Source of the DNA: Glutinoglossum americanum
Taxonomy: Eukaryota > Ascomycota > Geoglossomycetes > Geoglossales > Geoglossaceae
Length of the DNA: 28,680 bases
Assembly: GCA_020080175.1 (NCBI GenBank)
Contig: JAGHQL010000247.1
Location: forward strand, 1 to 28,680
Direction: 5' to 3'
Shown here: in pieces, positions 20,470-28,680 of the stretch
Position numbering within the stretch: the first letter of the stretch is position 1
How the letters are laid out: the number at the start of each line of letters is the position of its first letter
Position numbers and translations under genes: made by a program
Notes under the pieces: generated by a model
Told to the model about the DNA's origin: nothing
Databases searched by the model: none
Seen by the model: the letters and a program-made list of their open reading frames with translations, nothing else

Positions 20470-21154
20470 GATTGGTCGTGTAATTACGCGCAACGGTTGA
20501 CGCGAGTTGAGCTCTTTCACCTCTCGAAACAGCCAGCCTTTGCAGCTTCCATTGTAGTTCAAGTGCACAGACTAGGATCGCATGCTCGCGAGGGGAGAAA
20601 AAAAAATATTAATAAGTGTCTCTTGCGGCAAGACGGGTTAGTGTCGGTTATGGAGTCTTTTTAGCATGCGGAGATCTCAAGGCCTCGGCAGTCCAGGGTA
20701 AGAGTCCAGGGTCAGCGAGAAGGACGCGCCAGAACTTCTCAATCTCTCTGGTAAGTGGCTCCAAACGATTTCCTCGCTCCCTTCCGCTCCAGACCACACT
20801 CAGAAATGAGAGGAGATCGGAGTTCCCCTATTATCACCGACCACAATCGGTATTATCACGTGTCAGTATTCCTCGCTTCATGCATGCAAGAGCGCCACAG
20901 ACTTCATCGCTTCGAACCTTGGATCTTGGCTCTATCCACTCGCCATCGAATCCGGCCTCCCAAATCCTTAGCTTTTATAGATAATTCGTTTTTAAAACCC
21001 TTTTTTATAATTTGAAAGGCTATATCCTCGGGACATGTTATGCATGTGGATAGAGGGTCTAGAATACTTAGAACGATGTTGATTAGGCTCATTGCCAATC
21101 GCTCACCGCCTGGAAGACTGGCGGCATCAGACAGAAATTTCCTCAGTCGTCCCA
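20470..21154. promoter_or_regulatory. Divergent PEX6/lipase promoter with two CCTCGG elements
   Basis: The 685 bp separate two genes transcribed away from each other. CCTCGG occurs at 20683-20688 (about 214 bp from the PEX6 ATG) and at 21026-21031 (about 124 bp from the lipase ATG). CCTCGG is the core bound by FarA/FarB, which control fatty-acid and peroxisome genes in Aspergillus. Inverted CCAAT (ATTGG) lies right next to the PEX6 ATG and CCAAT at 21095-21099 near the lipase start. A 6-mer is short, so chance occurrence is possible. The ORFs in this region show no domain. Confidence 0.5.
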
Positions 21155-23269
21155 ATGGCACAGGAACCGCATAGAAACTTACCCATGGGTGCAGAGATAT
21201 ATAGCCAGCAGGCTGAACGCCTAGAACATCGACGGGAAGGTGCCGACAATAGAGAAGCGGTGGAGGCAAAAGTTGTGGCCGCTCAGGATCCTATCATAGT
21301 TACGGAAGACGGAGGCCGTTTGCCAGTCGTGTTACTTTCGGAAGCGGGAAGACTCAATCGGTTGGAGGACAAGAGCGAGGGAGCCGACCCCACAATGGAC
21401 GCTATAGCTCTCGACGAGATACATAAACACGAAAAAGAGGAATACAGATCTCCCGACTCTCAGGACAAGCCTCTTCCTCCTTCTGAAACGAACCCTCTGT
21501 TCCCCCCATTGCCTTTGTATGGCCCTCCGACTCTACTGCGTAATATCCAATGTATTAGCTTCCGAGTCTCATCGTTTTTCTTGTCACTATCATTCTTAGC
21601 GGTTATTGTGCTCGGTGCGGCCCTTACCAGTATACCTTTAATGTTTATTCACGTCGGAATTCGGCTTCGGGGAAATAACCCTAACGCGCGGCGTCCGTTT
21701 CATGGTGAGGAGCAAAGGAGAAGCAGGGCAAGAAAGGGAGAAGTCATAGCTTGGAAGCGCAAAACACAAGAATACAGTACCGGTGTGGATACCGAAGCCG
21801 CCTCGAGCGATGGTTTTGAACCCACGGAAGGAGGGAAGGACAAGCTCGTTTGCGACATAGGCTACTATGCGCGCCGTGTGGGACTCGACGTTGAGGAGTT
21901 CAAAGTTGAAACGCAAGACGGCTTCTTGATTGTCTTGTGGCACGTCTACGACCCGAAGGAGTACTCGCCTAGCTCCGGTGACACAAAGAGTGCGAAGAGT
22001 CCAGAAGTTCCCCCACCGGCTCAACCCTCACCCAAAATCGGCGAAACCCCTTCAGAAAGGCACGGCAAGAAGAAGTATCCTGTGTTACTACTACATGGTC
22101 TACTTCAGAGCGCTGGAGCATATTGCACTAATGATGACGACAGTTTGGCATTCTTTTTGTGTAAGAGGTTGGTCTAAATTCCCCTATCTCGATTTAGATG
22201 CTTTAGGAACCTACTGATAGGCCTTAGTGGTTACGATGTGTGGCTCGGAAACAACCGCTGCGGTTTCAAACCCGAACACACTGTATTCTCGTACTCCGAC
22301 CCCCGAATGTGGACTTGGAATATTCGGGAGATGGGGGTACTTGACCTTCCCGCGTTTATCTCACGGGTGCTGTCAGAAACGGGCCTCGAGAAGCTTGGGC
22401 TTATTTCCCACTCACAAGGAACCACCGAGGCCTTCGTCGCTCTTGCGAAAGGGCAACGTCCAGACCTTGGCGAGAAAATCAGTGTTTTCTGCGCGCTTGC
22501 GCCGGCGGTATATGCAGGACCGCTAGTTGGAAAAATATATTTCAAGTTCATGCGGGTTATCTCCCCTAGGATATTTCGAATTTTCTTCGGAATCCATGCA
22601 TTCATACCGTTGATGATGACCATGCATGCTCATCTTCCGAGTCGCCTATATGGAGCACTTGGCTATCGCGTTTTTTCATTCCTATTTAACTGGACCGACA
22701 ATCGCTGGGATCTGGGGTTAAGAGATCGTCAGTTTCTATTTGCACCTGTATATGTGAGCTCGGAGAGCATGCGGTGGTGGCTAGGAAGGGAGTGTTTCGC
22801 AAAGCAGAAGTGCATCCTCGCAACAAAAGAGCAAGGGGATCTAGAAGAGGCTGATGATCGGGAGGGCTCTGATCCAGGAGGCGATACGCTAGACCAAAGT
22901 AGCGACGGGCCAAAACTGGAGAAAAACGAGCGTCGAGTTTCAGCCGCATGGTACAATGAGCAATTTCCACCACTTGCCTTATGGATTGCCGGATCGGATG
23001 ACCTTGTAGATGGAAGGAGGCTGCTCAAGAGATTTAAACAGGGGCGAGAGCCTCTTGTTAAACTTGTGCACGCCAAAGTTATCGACGAGTACGAGCACCT
23101 TGACGTTCTCTGGGCCGTTGACTCTGTTGAAAAGGTGGCAACAGAGATCAGGGAGGTGATTTGGAAGACGTTGCCCGAAGACATCAGAAATATTTGTAGA
23201 GTCCCCGAGGGGTGCCAGGATATATGTGGCCAACCAGCTGGGTGGAAGAAAAACACCGGGTTAAACTAG
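21155..23269 (+). CDS. Membrane-anchored alpha/beta-hydrolase lipase (TGL1/YEH steryl-esterase type)
   Basis: Two exons: 21155-22167 and 22228-23269, giving 684 aa, with a 60-bp intron (donor GTTGGT). The family hydrolyses steryl esters or triacylglycerol at lipid droplets, ER or plasma membrane. A long hydrophilic N-terminus of about 125 residues is followed by one strongly hydrophobic stretch (SFFLSLSFLAVIVLGAALTS), a low-complexity linker, and an AB-hydrolase lipase region (GYYARRVGLDVEEFKVETQDGF). The catalytic domain shows LLLHGLLQSAG (oxyanion side), SGYDVWLGNNRG-like SGYDVWLGNNRCGF across the intron, nucleophile SHSQG (Ser about 400), Asp in AGSDDLVD (about 595) and His in EYEHLDVLW (about 628), a complete triad. 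An acidic insertion precedes the Asp. The ATG at 21155 is the first in frame; upstream there is only TTG at 21092. Substrate is not determinable. Confidence 0.9.
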
Positions 23270-23512
23270 AAGGTCTATCTCGCATCAGTCGTTCCCAATC
23301 TAGTGCATTTGGGCAGTTAATGATAAATTCTAATGGTGTTTGGGGAAATAGACTCGGCTTTTTTTAATAGCAGGCAGCTTTTATGAAGTACCTATATGCC
23401 TGTGCCCTCAGATTTCCGACTTGGTAGCACCCATCTACCTAAGGATGGTGTTTCTCATAGCGGGTGGCGGGGTTAATTTTCCAGCAATGCCCTAGAATCT
23501 ACTACGGCGCAC

Positions 23513-23526
23513 ATTTGACGTCAAAT
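23513..23526. promoter_or_regulatory. 14-bp perfect palindrome with full CRE site (TGACGTCA)
   Basis: ATTTGACGTCAAAT equals its own reverse complement. Its core TGACGTCA (23516-23523) is the consensus for CREB/ATF-type bZIP factors such as Atf1. It lies about 500 bp upstream of the permease ATG and about 245 bp past the lipase stop. Function is inferred from motif only. Confidence 0.5.
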
Positions 23527-23834
23527 ATGCAATGGAAAAAAAAAACAAGGAATTCTCTGTACCACAGTTCAGTTGATCGAAGTCATTTGAGCAATCCAGG
23601 TCATATTTTTTTCCTTTGGTCACAGGGAACATTTATCCTGTTTCGCATACCTCGTATTACTCCACATACTCGGCAAACGAGCGAAGTTAACAGGCCAATT
23701 ATCGGCATCGCCCGACCCTGGTTTCCAGTGCTCGGCGACATTTCTACCGATAAGTTACTCCGCTTCATTGACAAGCAAGCCCCAACCCTACCCTATCCTA
23801 GAGAGAACGAATGGGCACACCTTGTCACACTACC

Positions 23835-23924
23835 TTATCTCTCAAGATAGATATCCGACAGACCCAATCTAGCATCTTGCAGGTTTATCGGACCTCGGCC
23901 TCGAGGCTACAGCCCTCTTGATAA
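23835..23924. promoter_or_regulatory. Cluster of four HGATAR sites upstream of the permease
   Basis: TTATCT (23835-23840), AGATAG (23845-23850), TTATCG (23885-23890) and TGATAA (23919-23924) all match HGATAR on one strand or the other, 100-190 bp before the permease start codon. HGATAR is the site of AreA/Nit2-type GATA factors, which activate nitrogen-source genes. This fits a GABA or amino-acid permease. A CCTCGG hexamer also occurs at 23893-23898. Confidence 0.5.
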
Positions 23925-24022
23925 TGATATCTAAACCCTGGTTCTTCCGCCTGGCTTCATGGGTCGCGAGACCATCTGTCAAACCTACACCTCTCCACCT
24001 GCACTTTGAGTAATCCCATGCA

Positions 24023-26039
24023 ATGACAGACAAGCCACCCCACCGCGAAGCTGCCGTAACGTCGGTGCTGCCAGATGGAGATGTACCCATCGGGGATCAC
24101 CCCTTCGATCCAGATGAAGAAGTCCTTGCGGCATTAGGTTACAGGCAGGAGTTCAGACGCGAATTCAGTTTGTGGACGACGTTCTGTGTCAGCTTTGCAG
24201 TCCTAGGTCTTTTGCCGAGCTTTGCAAGCACCCTGTTCTTTGGCATGGGCTACGCTGGCACTGGAGGTATGAATGTTGAGGCACCTGCTATCAGTTAGAA
24301 AAGGACATCTGCAAACAGTACTGACCGGGGTGAATCTTAGGTATGGTCTGGGGATGGATTGTTGCGATTGTATTTATCCAATGCGTAGCGATGAGGTATG
24401 GATGTTTTTTCATGGGTCCGAACGTGTGGACAGGCATCAAGGAGTATATGCCTCCGTGGACACCAAGTAGCACCAGCGTGCCAATCCCGGGAGTCTATGC
24501 CCGAGTACAGGCGTTCTCCCGGAGATGATGCTAACGGATTTCGTGCAATAGCATGGCTGAGCTGTGTTCGTCAATGCCAACCAGGTAAAAGTTTCTTCTA
24601 CTCTCAATATCGCCAACAACACTAATGCTTCAACCAGCGGTGGACTGTATTACGCAGCGGCAGTCCTTGCTCCAGAGGGTTACGGCCCTTTCGCCGCATG
24701 GATCACCGGGTGGTCAAATTGGATCGGCCAAGTCACAGCTGCTCCATCTGTCGACTATGCATTAGCAGCAATGATCCTTGCTGCTGGATCCATCAATAAC
24801 CCAGCTTATACTCCCACCAACTACCAAGTCTTTCTTTTGTCCATTTTTATCATGTTATTGCATGGGTGTATCAGTAGCATGCCGACGAAATGGATTGCGA
24901 ACTTCAACTCGGTTGGATCCTCGTTCAACATTTTGGCGCTCTTCATCGTCATTATCATGGTTCCCGCGGGCACCAATAGATCTAACCCTAAATTCACACC
25001 GTCTAAGGACGTCTGGGGGACTATCACTAATGGCACCGAATTCCCTGATGGCGTCGCCGTCCTCATGAGTTTCATTAGTGTCATTTGGACCATGTCTGGC
25101 TATGACTCTGCGTTCCATCTCAGCGAAGAATGCTCAAACGCAAATATCGCGTCTCCGCGCGCCATCGTGCTAACATCTGGTGTTGGTGGACTTCTGGGAT
25201 GGTTTCTGCAGCTTGTCGTTGCATATACTGTCGAAAACATCGATGATGTGATAACTAGCCCTCTCGGACAACCATGGGCGTCTTACCTTCTCCAGGTTCT
25301 CCCACAGAAAACTGCCCTTGCAATCCTTTCTCTCACTATCTGCTGCGCTTTCTCCATGGGCCAAGGATGTATGGTTGCTGCTTCGCGAGTAGCTTTTGCC
25401 TATGCTCGAGACGACTGTTTTCCGGGCTCTAAAATCTGGAAGAGGGTAAACAAGACCACCCGGACTCCCGTCAACGCTGTCTGGTTCAACTGTGTTATTG
25501 GGATGCTTATGCTGCTCCTCATTTTCGCGGGGACGGTTGCCATCTCTGCATTGTTCTCCATCGGAGCAATTGCGGCCTTCGTGGCGTTCACCATTCCCAT
25601 TTTCATCAGAGTCTTCTTTGTGGGCAACAGGTTCCGCCGAGGACCTTGGCACCTTGGGAAATTTAGCCGCCCAATAGGGACTGCATCAGTCGCATTCGTT
25701 GCCTTGATGCTGCCGATTCTGTGTCTCCCCAGTGTGGTTGGTCAAGACCTTACGTAAGTAGAAGTATTCCAACCTATTTCAACAGCCAACAATCCCACAA
25801 ACTGACGGGGCGTAATATTTAGGCCCGACCTGATGAACTGGACATGTCTTGTGTACGGCGGTCCGATGATAATGGTCACAATCTGGTGGTTCGTAGATGC
25901 TCACAAATGGTTTAAAGGTCCTAAGGTCAACATTGAACACAAGATGTTAAGCCGGTCAGGAAACGCCGTGGAGGGGGCGGATGTGGATCAAGCCACCTCA
26001 AGCAACACGCCCAGCATCTCGAAGGATATCAAGGATTAG
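24023..26039 (+). CDS. GABA/amino-acid permease, APC superfamily (Uga4-like)
   Basis: Five exons: 24023-24266, 24341-24395, 24552-24584, 24638-25753 and 25823-26039, giving 554 aa. Introns are 74, 156, 53 and 69 bp; exon 3 is only 33 nt. The fungal ACT subgroup of the APC superfamily imports GABA, choline or other amino compounds with protons. Motifs include LGYRQEFRREFSLWTTFCVSF before helix 1, GMVWGWIVAIVF and MSMAELCSSMPTSGGLYYAAA assembled across introns 1-3, GWSNWIGQVTAAPS, SGYDSAFHLSEECSNANIASPRAI (loop typical of Uga4-like carriers) and a last helix ahead of a short acidic cytosolic tail. About twelve helices are present. The ATG at 24023 is followed by a hydrophilic N-terminus of about 45 residues, as in relatives. 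GABA versus choline or other substrate cannot be fixed from sequence. Confidence 0.92.
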
Positions 26040-26354
26040 TTGTTTATAATTCCCAATTTTCTCGGGTGAGTGTAAGGGATGTCACTACGTACATGAACTA
26101 TTTCGATGTTTTGTAAAAACGAATGTTATTATAAAACCACGACATCCCAGTCACAATGCTGCATGCTGCATGGACATCAACGGGAACTTTCCGAGCCGCC
26201 AACGTCACCTGTTCGCTCCACCACAAACTCCGGCGCTTGCATAATTATTTCCCCCCGCATAAACTCCCCGCCCACATTGCTAGCCCACCAGACGTCCAAA
26301 CTTGTAACAAGACCGCCCAGTTAGCCCACAATTACTAGTTCCCTCGCATCAGCC
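26040..26354. other. Intergenic: permease 3' region and SH3BGR-like promoter
   Basis: The 315 bp contain a near-canonical poly(A)-like ATTATAAAA (about 26128-26136) and a short TGCTGCA duplication (about 26157-26172). The ORFs at 26106-26324 and 26156-26338 have no domain. No gene was seen. Confidence 0.45.
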
Positions 26355-27962
26355 ATGGGCGACTCATCATCTTCATCCACGCCCACCAAGCAAGCCTACT
26401 CGACAGACCCCACCTTGTACCTTTATACATCCCTAACTGCAGGATCGTCGCACATCTTTACGGCGACATCACGAATAGAGACGATCCTCAAGGCAAACAA
26501 AATCCCATTTCAAGGACTAGATGTTGCTACGGACGAGAAGGCGCGCATGCTCTGGGGGAGGCGTGCGGGGAAGAGGAAATTGCCGGGTTTGGTGAAGATG
26601 GGTATGGTTGTTGGCGTAGGTTCTGTCTTTTTGGTTATGAGTTGACCACCAACTGGTCGGGGACTGACTATATTCTCTCCGGTAAATCTACAGGACCTCG
26701 AGGAAATCGAAGATTGGAATGAATACGGCGAGCTCCACGAGAAGATTGGTGAAGCGCGTGCTCCAGCAGTGACGCCTTCAGGGTCTGTGACGGCTACTCC
26801 TACGAACACGCCTTTGAAAGCAGCTGCACCAGCGGTAGCTACACCAGAAGATAAACCAAAGGGAGCTATAGGAGGCGTGGCGACACCGTTTACACTCGCG
26901 ATGAGACAGGCTGGAGAAGAAGCCGCAAAGAAAGCCGCAGAGAGTAAATCTTTAAAGGCAGCCAAACCCGCTGAAGCTAAAGTCTTAACCACCGCTCCGA
27001 AGACTGAAACCCCAGCCACCAAAAAGACCCCAGAAGCCCCCGGAACTGTTGCCTCCACAGACAAGGCAATCATAGCACCCAAGCCGACCACAGCTACCAA
27101 ACCCCCCTTGCCCTCCTCTCCTCCGCCAAGCAAAGGCGTATCGTCCTATCACGGATCAGCCATCTCAACAGCTTCAACAGAGGAAATCAGGAACATCGAG
27201 GCTAAGGAAACTATCCTCGAGGAAGACGAGGAAGACGACGAAGACGACGAAGAACCAGACGACTCGAGCTCTTCCGAGTCCACCTCCGATGATGAAGAAC
27301 AGGAAACCCCCGCCAAAAAAAAATCCATACCCGCCACTACGAAACCTGTTCCAATTCCAGCCCAAAAACCCAAGAAGGGCGAGGAGAGCGATGAAGAATC
27401 TTCATCATCTGAGGAAGAGGAAGAGGAAGACAGCGAAGAGGAAGACAAAGAAAAACCCAACCCCAAATCCACCCCGTCCCCCACCACCTCCAAACCTCCC
27501 CCGAAACCCTCCCAATCCAAACCCCCCACCACCGCTGAAGAAGAAAGCGACGAAGAATCCTCCTCATCCGACTCCTCGTCCTCATCCGACTCCTCCTCGT
27601 CCTCGCCCACCACCACCACCAAGCCACCAACAACTACAACCACAACCACAACCCCCAAACCCCACCCCGCAGCCAACCCCGCAGACGAATCCGACGAAGA
27701 ATCCCCCTCCTCCTCCTCGTCCTCCCCTTCCTCCTCCACCTCTTCTTCTCCTTCCGACGCGGACGACGACGACGACGACGAAGATGAAGAGGAGGAGGAA
27801 GAAAATCAACCCCCAGCCGCCGCAACCACCACACCCCTCCCTGCCTCCCCGCCGCCAAAATCCCCAACCACCCCTGCCAAGACCCCATTGCCTCCTACCC
27901 CTACAAGCCCGTCGTCGTCGTCGTCGCCGTCCGCCGGCAAGAAGACGAGCGCGGGGAAATGA
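26355..27962 (+). CDS. SH3BGR/thioredoxin-fold protein with long disordered acidic tail
   Basis: Two exons: 26355-26615 and 26694-27962, giving 509 aa; the 78-bp intron has donor GTAGGT and acceptor ACAG. Residues about 14-105 form the conserved fungal SH3BGR-like domain, a glutaredoxin-related fold: LYLYTSLTAGSSHIFTATSR, ETILKANKIPF, TDEKARMLWGRRAGKRKLPG and MGMVVGDLEEIEDWNEYGEL, the last restored by splicing. No CxxC pair is present, so redox activity is not expected. The remaining 400 residues are low complexity: Ala/Lys/Pro-rich, then alternating Glu/Asp runs, Ser runs and Thr/Pro runs, ending KKTSAGK. Such tails evolve quickly and the DNA is microsatellite-like (GAC, TCC and CCA repeats). 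Role unknown; fungal relatives are annotated only by the domain. Confidence 0.85.
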
Positions 27963-28680
27963 GGGAAAAAACCGATTAGGCCTGGCGTGAGAGATAAGCC
28001 TAAACCCTGACGCCAACCTTTTTTTTTCCTAAGCGTGAGAAGATCGCCGGGTTTTCTTGGGATTTGGGTTTGGTTTTTTTGAATTAAATCTGATTTGGCG
28101 ATTACCAGAGCTTTAATATTTTTTTTTTCCCCCCCCCCCCCTCTGCTTCTCAATTCTCGATGTTTTTTTTTTAAAGCCGTTTTTTTTATCATCCAACTCC
28201 TAAAGCCTATTTTTTTTTTTTTCTTTCTCCCGGTTTTTCGTTTTATATCCAACAGTAGAGATTACCCCCGTTAATCAACTTTTTTTTTTTTTTTTCTTTC
28301 TCGCGCCCATCGGTTCAATATGGAATGTTTATCCCTGGGGGCAAGGAGATCGAGGGGGCGATGACGCTTCGAGTCGTTTTATTTTCTTCCTCTTACCCAC
28401 CCCCCCCGTTTTTGTAAGTCAAGCGTAAAGCAGTAGTTTCTATCGTCTTGCCTCCTCCCTAAACCCTTCCTCCTGGACGATGGCGGCGATAGTGGCCCCC
28501 CCCTTTTTTTTTGAACGTCTAGACTCTTTCTGCAGAAGAGACGAAAAATTTTTTTTCCATCCCCGAATCCTCAACAGGCTAGTAAATTATGTGCGAGAAA
28601 AGAAAAAAAAAAAAAAAAAGCTAGACCCCCCCCCCCTCCCTCACACCCCCACCCTTCCCGCCCCCCCATCCCCCACCCAC
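27963..28680. other. Homopolymer-rich noncoding region
   Basis: After the stop codon at 27962 the sequence is full of long single-base runs: T runs of 8 to about 16 (for example 28210-28221, 28280-28296), C runs of 8 to 11 (28130-28141, 28626-28635) and an A run of about 19 near 28602-28619. The end is C-rich with few purines. No credible ORF or RNA gene was seen. Run lengths may carry assembly errors. Confidence 0.6.

Larger units (their letters stand above)
23270..24022. other. Intergenic: lipase 3' region and permease promoter
   Basis: About 750 bp between two co-oriented genes. An ORF at 23464-23850 shows no domain. The stretch contains a 14-bp palindrome with a full CRE and a cluster of GATA sites, listed separately. 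Confidence 0.5.

Noticed and set aside
27149-28016. Long antisense ORFs of up to 196 aa opposite the SH3BGR-like tail
   Set aside because: They are Ser/Gly/Val/Arg-rich shadows of trinucleotide repeats in the sense coding exon.
1-28680. CRISPR arrays, rRNA, phage or bacterial operon features
   Set aside because: No regularly spaced repeats or rRNA-like sequence seen; intron-rich genes show this is fungal nuclear DNA.

Overview
This window is nuclear DNA of a filamentous ascomycete (Pezizomycotina). Nearly every gene is split by short GT..AG introns (48-156 bp) with fungal branch points (CTAAC, CTGAC, CTAAT), and the proteins fall into typical fungal families. All gene models below were built by hand: splice sites were chosen so that reading phase and family motifs continue across the joins. 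No alignment or expression data were available.

Layout. 1-1427: the inactive 3' part of a pogo/Fot1-type DNA transposon, cut by the window edge, followed by an A/T-rich tract. 2260-3329 (+): NUS1, the regulatory subunit of dehydrodolichyl diphosphate synthase. 4398-6358 (-): NSR1/gar2/nucleolin-type nucleolar protein with an acidic Ser-rich N-terminus, two RRMs and an RGG tail. 7249-8136 (-): polytopic membrane protein of the fungal DUF7702 type, with an orphan coding-like fragment just upstream. 8729-11130 (-): type II membrane nucleotide pyrophosphatase/phosphodiesterase. 11537-12695 (-): wax-synthase-domain acyltransferase. 13012-15029 (+): PXP1/2-hydroxyacyl-CoA lyase-type ThDP enzyme with a C-terminal peroxisomal signal. 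15805-20469 (-): PEX6. 21155-23269 (+): membrane-anchored alpha/beta-hydrolase lipase of the TGL1/YEH type. 24023-26039 (+): GABA/amino-acid permease (APC superfamily). 26355-27962 (+): SH3BGR/thioredoxin-fold protein with a long disordered acidic tail. 27963-28680: homopolymer-rich, no gene seen.

How the genes relate. This looks like ordinary conserved chromosome with a degraded transposon at one edge, not a biosynthetic cluster or a new system. The one suggestive theme is lipid and peroxisome biology from about 11.5 to 23.3 kb: an acyltransferase diverges from the PXP1-type enzyme, PXP1 lies tail to tail with PEX6, and PEX6 diverges from the lipase. The PEX6/lipase promoter holds two CCTCGG hexamers, the core known for the fatty-acid regulators FarA/FarB. 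The most testable point is that the peroxisomal signal of the PXP1-type enzyme sits on a separate 19-codon last exon; retaining the last intron would give a protein without it.
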